Shown here in pieces: positions 58,215 through 64,000 of a stretch of 64,000 nt of DNA; the stretch's first letter is position 1; each line of letters begins with the position of its first letter. The position numbers and the translations under genes are program-made. The stretch lies in assembly GCA_951812925.1 (NCBI GenBank), contig OX638372.1, positions 1,860,001-1,924,000 on the forward strand, written 5' to 3'. The notes under the pieces were generated by a model. That model ran no database searches. It was not told the origin of the DNA and worked only from the letters and a program-made list of their open reading frames with translations. This stretch comes from Calliopum simillimum. Its lineage: Eukaryota > Arthropoda > Insecta > Diptera > Lauxaniidae.

Positions 58215-59185
58215 TTGATGTACATAAGTACATCAAATGAATATCCCGTTACATCTGGAGTTCCCCAGGGCAGTCACATTGGTCCATTATTATTTATTTT
58301 GTTTATGAATGATATGCCATCCGTCATTAATTCTAGTTACGTGCTAATGTATGCCGACGACGTCAAACTTTTTAAGCCTATCAAAAATGCATTTGACTCT
58401 TTCTGCCTGCAACATGATATTGATAATCTTACAGCTTGGTGTAAAATTAATTGCATGACCTTAAATTTAAATAAATGCAAATTAATGTCATTTCACGCAG
58501 GCCTTTAATTCTTTACAACTACAAAGTTGATGATTGCATTCTGGAACGTCTAATATCCTTTGAAGACCTAGGAGTAACCATGGATTCCAAACTAAGCTTT
58601 AATCTACATATCTCCAAAATTGTAAGCAAAGCTAATAGTGTTCTCGGTTTCATGAAACGTTGGTCTAAAGAATTTTCTGATCCTTACGTAACAAAGTTAT
58701 TATTGACCTCGCTCGTACGACCTATTTTAGAGTATGGTTCTGTTGTTTGGAGTCCTCATTATGAATGCCATATCAATTCTATTGAGTCAGTTCAAAAACA
58801 GTTTCTTTTATTTGCTTTAAGAAATCTTCCATGGGATCCTAGCATCAATTTGCCCTCTTATAGACATCGGTTGAAGCTAATTAATTTACCTACTCTAAAA
58901 AATCGGAGAACCATGCTTAACATATGTTTTGTACTTAAGCTTATAAAAGGCGATGTTATTAATGAATACTTATTAAGTATGGTAACCTTTAATGTACCGT
59001 ATCGCCTAACTAGAAATTTTGAATTTTTCCATCTGAGTCATCATAGAACTAACTACATGCTTCAAGAGCCACTTCGACGCTCTTGTAGTGACTTTAACAT
59101 GGTTTTTAATGTAATCGATTTTAATGAATCCTTTCATCAAATTAATAAAAAAATTATAGATTTCTTGGAAAACATCATTCTGTAA
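58215..59185 (+). pseudogene. LINE reverse transcriptase, C-terminal half
   Basis: Starts with VTSGVPQGSHIGPLLFILF (RT motif B region), then SYVLMYADDVKLFKPI with the catalytic YADD at about 58350, then WCKINCMTLNLNKCKLMSF. A frameshift near 58495 moves to the next frame: FEDLGVTMDSKLSFNLHISK (thumb), LLLTSLVRPILEYGSVVWSP, and a C-terminal part rich in Leu/Asn to the stop at 59185. The fingers and the whole endonuclease are missing (5' truncation). No RNase H. The motif wording is shared by CR1/jockey-like LINEs; I do not choose between them. Confidence 0.8.
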
Positions 59186-59413
59186 GATTGCAGCGGCTTG
59201 TCACAGAGTGCTACCTTGCTATTTTCTTTTAGAACTAAGCGTCCATTGTGCACGCGTTCTTTTGAATTTGAGCATCCACCGTCCATAACTGTGTCAACTC
59301 TTTACATCGCTTAGCTGCGGTATCATTTCCAGCCTACAAGAAATACAACGATTATTATGGCATGCATCGTTACATCATCCACTAATTAATTTCATTACGA
59401 TGGAATTTTATCG

Positions 59414-59678
59414 TACCAGCTTCCACAAAGCGTTTCATCTAACGCTGTGGCCATACCGCTCCTTCCAGCGCTTTTCGTCGAGACAGTGGTTGCAATGTAC
59501 AGCGTCCTTCTAGCGCTAGGGTGGTTCGTGAGCACCATTCTCTGCCGTGCCATAGTACTTGGCCAAAGAGTTTAGAAAAGCAATTTAAGGAAACTCTTGC
59601 GAGTATCTCTCAAATTGCATATTTCAATAATGCTTTGTTCCGGTACTATTTGAACCACTTTCCTTTTTTTGTAACCAC
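59414..59678 (+). repeat. direct repeat, left copy (about 260 bp)
   Basis: TACCAGCTTCCACAAAGCGT through GTAACCA is about 90% identical to 60739-60999. Contains several AGCGCT palindromes. Confidence 0.85.
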
Positions 59679-60724
59679 ACACAAAAAAATATTGAACATA
59701 ATATTTATGAACGGCATTCATACATCGAAATTCATTGATTCTCAAATAAAAATTTTACATTAAAATTTTTTGATTTTAAGAACGATTCATTAATCGTAAG
59801 AACATGAATTCATAAATATTTTTCTATGAAGAATTTTTTTATGAATTTCCATTCTTAAATTTTAAGAACTTTTTCGTACGCGTAAGACGTTTCATAAAAC
59901 TACAGATCAAATATTGTATGCATGTTTACATAAAATTAAAGAAACGTTCATAATTTTTTAGAAAAAGTTTCATCAACTTAAAATATTATTTTCAGCTTGT
60001 ATTTCATCTACACCTTTTGGTTCTAGACTGGTTTATGGTAAATTTCAAATAAAGTATTGTTGAAAGTTCCTTTCTTTGTCGCTTTTAACATCATGCTATG
60101 TATTCTCTTGGGACTCCTAAGCATAGTTTCATGCTATGGTAAGTATTTATTTTTCCAATGGGACACTAGCGCTTCATAAAGCTTTCTCCAGCATCAAGCG
60201 CTTACTTCTTTAAGACGCACTACTTCATTTTATTATTGTATGTCCTTGGTATTGGAACATGAGCGTTCTCCTAATAAAAAAAAAAAAATATATAATAAAA
60301 AAACATTTACCCGCACTGGGGTTCGAACCCGGGAACCCAATCGCAGAGAAATAGTACTGGCTCTTTATCACATACGCTACAGACTCCTCTGACGTTTTTG
60401 TGTAAAATTTGTATTTAAAAGTTTGATAGAATTTTTTTGTTTTCAAAAAAAAAAAAAAATTTATGAATTTCATTCATAGATTTTATGAACGTGTTCTTAC
60501 GTTTTAAAAATGATTCATGAAAAAAAATTTACGTATTTTGTTCTTAGATTTTAAGAAAAGTTCTTACATTTTATGAGTAATTCATAAGCGAACGTATGCG
60601 TTATTTAACGTATGATTGAAAATACTTATAATCAATGAATGCTGTACTCGGCTCATATTCGATGAATTTTTTCGTTAGAAATAATAAATTTTTCATTAAT
60701 ATTATGTCCTTTTTTTTTTGTGTG
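59678..60724. mobile_element. inverted-repeat element carrying a tRNA-like core
   Basis: The left end CACACAAAAAAATATTGAAC then ATAATATTTATGAA is mirrored on the right by CACACAAAAAAAAAAGGACA then TAATATTAATGAA. Imperfect arms rich in AAGAAC and TTCATAAATT extend about 250 bp inward from each end. It sits at the end of the left direct-repeat copy. Confidence 0.65.
60303..60420 (-). repeat. tRNA-like core inside the inverted-repeat element
   Basis: On the minus strand: GTAGCGTATGTGATAAAGAG (A-box-like) and CCCGGGTTCGAACCCCAGTG (B-box). The flank TGACGTTTTTGTGTAAAATT then TGTATTTAAA matches the core at 2966-3090. Confidence 0.6.
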
Positions 60725-60738
60725 CACTACTTTCATCA

Positions 60739-60999
60739 TACCAGCTTCCACAAAGCGTTTCATCTAACGCTGTGGGCCATAGCGCTCCTACCTGCGCTTT
60801 CGTCGGGATAGTGGTTGCAATGTATAGCGTGCTTCTAGCGCTAGGGTGGTTTGCGAGCACCATTCTCTGCCGTGCCATAGCTCCTGGGCAAAGAGTTTAG
60901 AAAAGCAATTTAAGTAAACTCTTGCGAGTATTCTTTCAAATTGCATATTTCAATAATGCTTTGTTCTGGTACTCTTTGAACCACCTTGTTTGTAACCAC
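60739..60999 (+). repeat. direct repeat, right copy (about 260 bp)
   Basis: Second copy of 59414-59678, running into GTAACCACTACC. Confidence 0.85.
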
Positions 61000-61195
61000 T
61001 ACCTTCGGATCCAGCCGGCTGTTACCTTGCTCTTATTTGTGAGCTGTTTTATACCAAATTATAATTTTTAGTCTCGATCATTTGTTTTAATGTTCATATT
61101 TTTGAATTGTATATAAAAAGCATTATTGTAATTTATAAGGGCACTACAGCTCCGTAAATGAAACTTAAATAAATAAATAAATAAATAAAATAAAT

Positions 61196-62440
61196 ATGAG
61201 GCTATAACCTCGAAAATAGAAATCTTCGAATAAGTCGGGAACGGCCCCAAGGAAAAAAAAAAAAAAATAATTTGTGTTTTTCGTGTTCAGTGATTAGTTT
61301 AGAAAAAATGGTTTGTAAAATGTTACAATTATTTTTAATTTTGTGTTGCTTTAATTTTTTATAGTTGCTTAAATAATGAACAAATTAAAAGCACAAAAAA
61401 ATTGTTGGTAAACTTTTCTTTTTATAGTATAATAAACAAAATCCCACCTCGACCATATAAATTTATTGACTCTAATAGAAATCCTATGTTAAAAGCCCCA
61501 GGCACTTCACTAAAAAGATTCACTAAAAACACAATATTTTAAATATGAATAGTTCATATCAGGGATGACTCTTGCCATTGCTATGCGATCTTATGCTCCC
61601 TGATTCAACAAGAGTGAGGTAGAAATTATCTTTTTATCGTTGTTTAAATAACTCTGGATATTGACATATATTTTGGTAAATCATTGTAATCGTAGTTTAT
61701 AGAACTTGTAGTAGAGCAAAATTCATTGTATGGAATATTATTGACAAAAAATAATTTTTGAAGGGGGTATTGAAAAAGATAAAGATTCCTACTAATGTAC
61801 TAGAAGTTAGTGTCATTAAAAAGTTTTAAAACTACCTTTAAACAATATTATATGACGTTTGCCATGACTTTATATCGCAATAAGAACTTAAATAAATTAA
61901 GAATAACGCAATGAATTTTCAAGCATCAGCATAAAATCGTCTACCGCAATCATAAACTTGTAGCGGCTTTTTTCAATTCAGAATAGCTGATTGTTCCTTT
62001 TGATTTGTGAAATATGTTTCCTCCCCCTACCAAAACCACAAATGTCTAGGTGATGGATGAACCAAGTGCATGTTCGCGTACTTTTAGCACACAAACTCTG
62101 CCACGCCATCTATGGCGATTCTCATTTGCAACATTTCATATCAGTGCAATGCAGAAATTTATTTTTAATTTGTAATGACAACTGAAAAGTCCTGCGCGCC
62201 TTTAGGTACTCAGTGCAGAGCTAATAACCGCCTTCCCGTGCCCGCGACATACCATTGTCAGCGCACATCATTTCTTTTGGCACTATTATTTTTTCTGTGT
62301 AAAAATACAATAAAACATCGAGTCTGTCTATATTCCTATGATTTTCTATTGTATTTTCTGCAATTATATTTTTGAGATCTTTTTGTAAATTTTTGCGCTT
62401 TTGATGCGCGAATGACAGGCAGACATACAAACAGACAGAC
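61196..62440. other. upstream region of the actin gene, no gene recognised
   Basis: The transposon density drops here. 61309-61365 encodes a tiny hydrophobic peptide frame with no support. 62040-62230 is more complex and may hold enhancer sequence. 62415-62445 is a CAGACA/GACAGACA-rich short repeat. Confidence 0.35.
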
Positions 62441-62477
62441 AATTCATCCGAGAACGCGCTGCAAAGCGTAGCGAACT

Positions 62478-62487
62478 TATTTAAAAG
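62478..62487 (+). promoter_or_regulatory. probable TATA box of the actin gene
   Basis: TATTTAAAAG lies in a GC-richer stretch. About 35 bp downstream is TCACTC (62511-62516), close to the insect initiator, so transcription likely starts near 62505-62515. The position relative to the leader intron and ATG is as expected for insect muscle actins; inference. Confidence 0.55.
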
Positions 62488-62605
62488 ACACGCGCTGCCC
62501 GCAAGACGAATCACTCTTGTCGAAACGCCTTAGAAACTCACACGGAATTGCTGGCCTCTTGTTGTCCGCCTTAGCCGAAGTTAGATTTTTGTTGTTGTTG
62601 TTACG

Positions 62606-62674
62606 GTTAGTTTGTGATAGTCTAATCTAGCGTAAGTAGTAAAATTATTAATGAGATATTTGCATCATTTACAG
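62606..62674 (+). other. probable 5' leader intron of the actin gene
   Basis: A good acceptor TTTGCATCATTTACAG ends at 62674, 24 bp before the ATG. A donor GTTAGT at 62606 would give a 69-bp intron. A GTAAGT at 62633 would give only 42 bp and is less likely. Leader introns just before the ATG are usual in fly actin genes. Confidence 0.5.
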
Positions 62675-62683
62675 ATCACATAA

Positions 62684-63888
<1,205 letters not shown>

Positions 63889-64000
63889 GGAATGAAAACT
63901 AAGACAACGCATCAATGATATTGGCCAGTAATACACTGCTCTTGCCTTGCTATCTCCTCTCTCTCTCTCTATCTAACACAAAAGCAACAGGACAGATATT
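63889..64000 (+). other. start of the actin 3' UTR
   Basis: Follows TAA 63886-63888; includes a CT dinucleotide run at about 63953-63972. No polyadenylation signal before the window ends. Confidence 0.7.

Larger units (their letters stand above)
58207..61195 (+). mobile_element. 5'-truncated LINE with insertions in its 3' part
   Basis: It begins inside the reverse transcriptase, carries coding sequence to 59185, and appears to end at an AAAT-repeat tail (61164-61195) preceded by GCACTACAGCTCCGTAAATG. The stretch 59190-61010 contains a duplicated 260-bp block and an inverted-repeat element, so the original 3' UTR is interrupted. The similarity of TGCTACCTTGCTAT (59211) and TGTTACCTTGCTCT (61020) suggests the two sides of the break. 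Confidence 0.6.

Noticed and set aside
2966..60420. tRNA-like sequences as functional tRNA genes
   Set aside because: None forms a full cloverleaf with a paired acceptor stem; all lie within mobile or repeated DNA.
61309..61365. Short hydrophobic peptide followed by a possible splice acceptor
   Set aside because: Only 18 codons, low-complexity T-rich sequence, no supporting downstream exon.

Overview
The window looks like nuclear DNA of a higher fly (Brachycera; tephritid-like is my best guess). The evidence is a muscle-type insect actin gene at the right edge, very AT-rich spacers, and dipteran repeat types: LOA-like and other non-LTR elements, mauritiana-type mariner, DD37E Tc1/mariner, hAT, Helitrons, and elements resembling the DINE-1/Helentron-associated class. 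Only one host gene is certain: an actin of the Act79B type at 62699-63888. It has a 59-bp intron splitting a glycine codon, a likely TATA box at 62478 and a probable leader intron. A possible first coding exon of another gene lies near 48278.

Almost everything between 1 and 61200 is transposon, often nested. 1-4603: the start of a mariner beside a LOA-like LINE with RNase H, itself split by an inverted-repeat element carrying a tRNA-like core. 5160-6010: a decayed DD37E transposase. 7804-12311: a complete LINE on the minus strand with an exact 12-bp target-site duplication and three frameshifts. 13653-15751: two tail-to-tail copies of a microsatellite-bearing Helentron-like element. 16585-21404: a hAT-type MITE, another inverted-repeat element, and a hAT-ended element carrying a zinc-finger ORF broken by a retroposon. 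21872-26035: an old palindromic element containing a transposon with a PHD-like C-terminus and a minisatellite. 27687-30622: a three-level nest of hAT ends, a PHD-type transposon and a 1.75-kb palindrome.

30700-50600 holds mostly fold-back repeats, a 57-bp perfect hairpin, a short Helitron with intact ends and long anonymous AT-rich stretches. 51060-52900: a dead mariner split by a hAT element. 54773-57657: a DD37E transposase split by a Helitron, which carries a minisatellite that itself contains a LINE fragment. 58207-61195: a 5'-truncated LINE with later insertions in its 3' part. From about 61200 the sequence becomes calmer and leads into the actin gene.

The most promising possibly undescribed material is a pair of divergent transposons (23522-25946 and 27787-30449). 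They share a cysteine/histidine PHD-like C-terminus and termini built from several copies of a 14-16 bp motif, direct at one end and inverted at the other. Second is the repeated occurrence of tRNA-like cores inside inverted-repeat elements. All calls come from reading the sequence by eye; no database search was possible.
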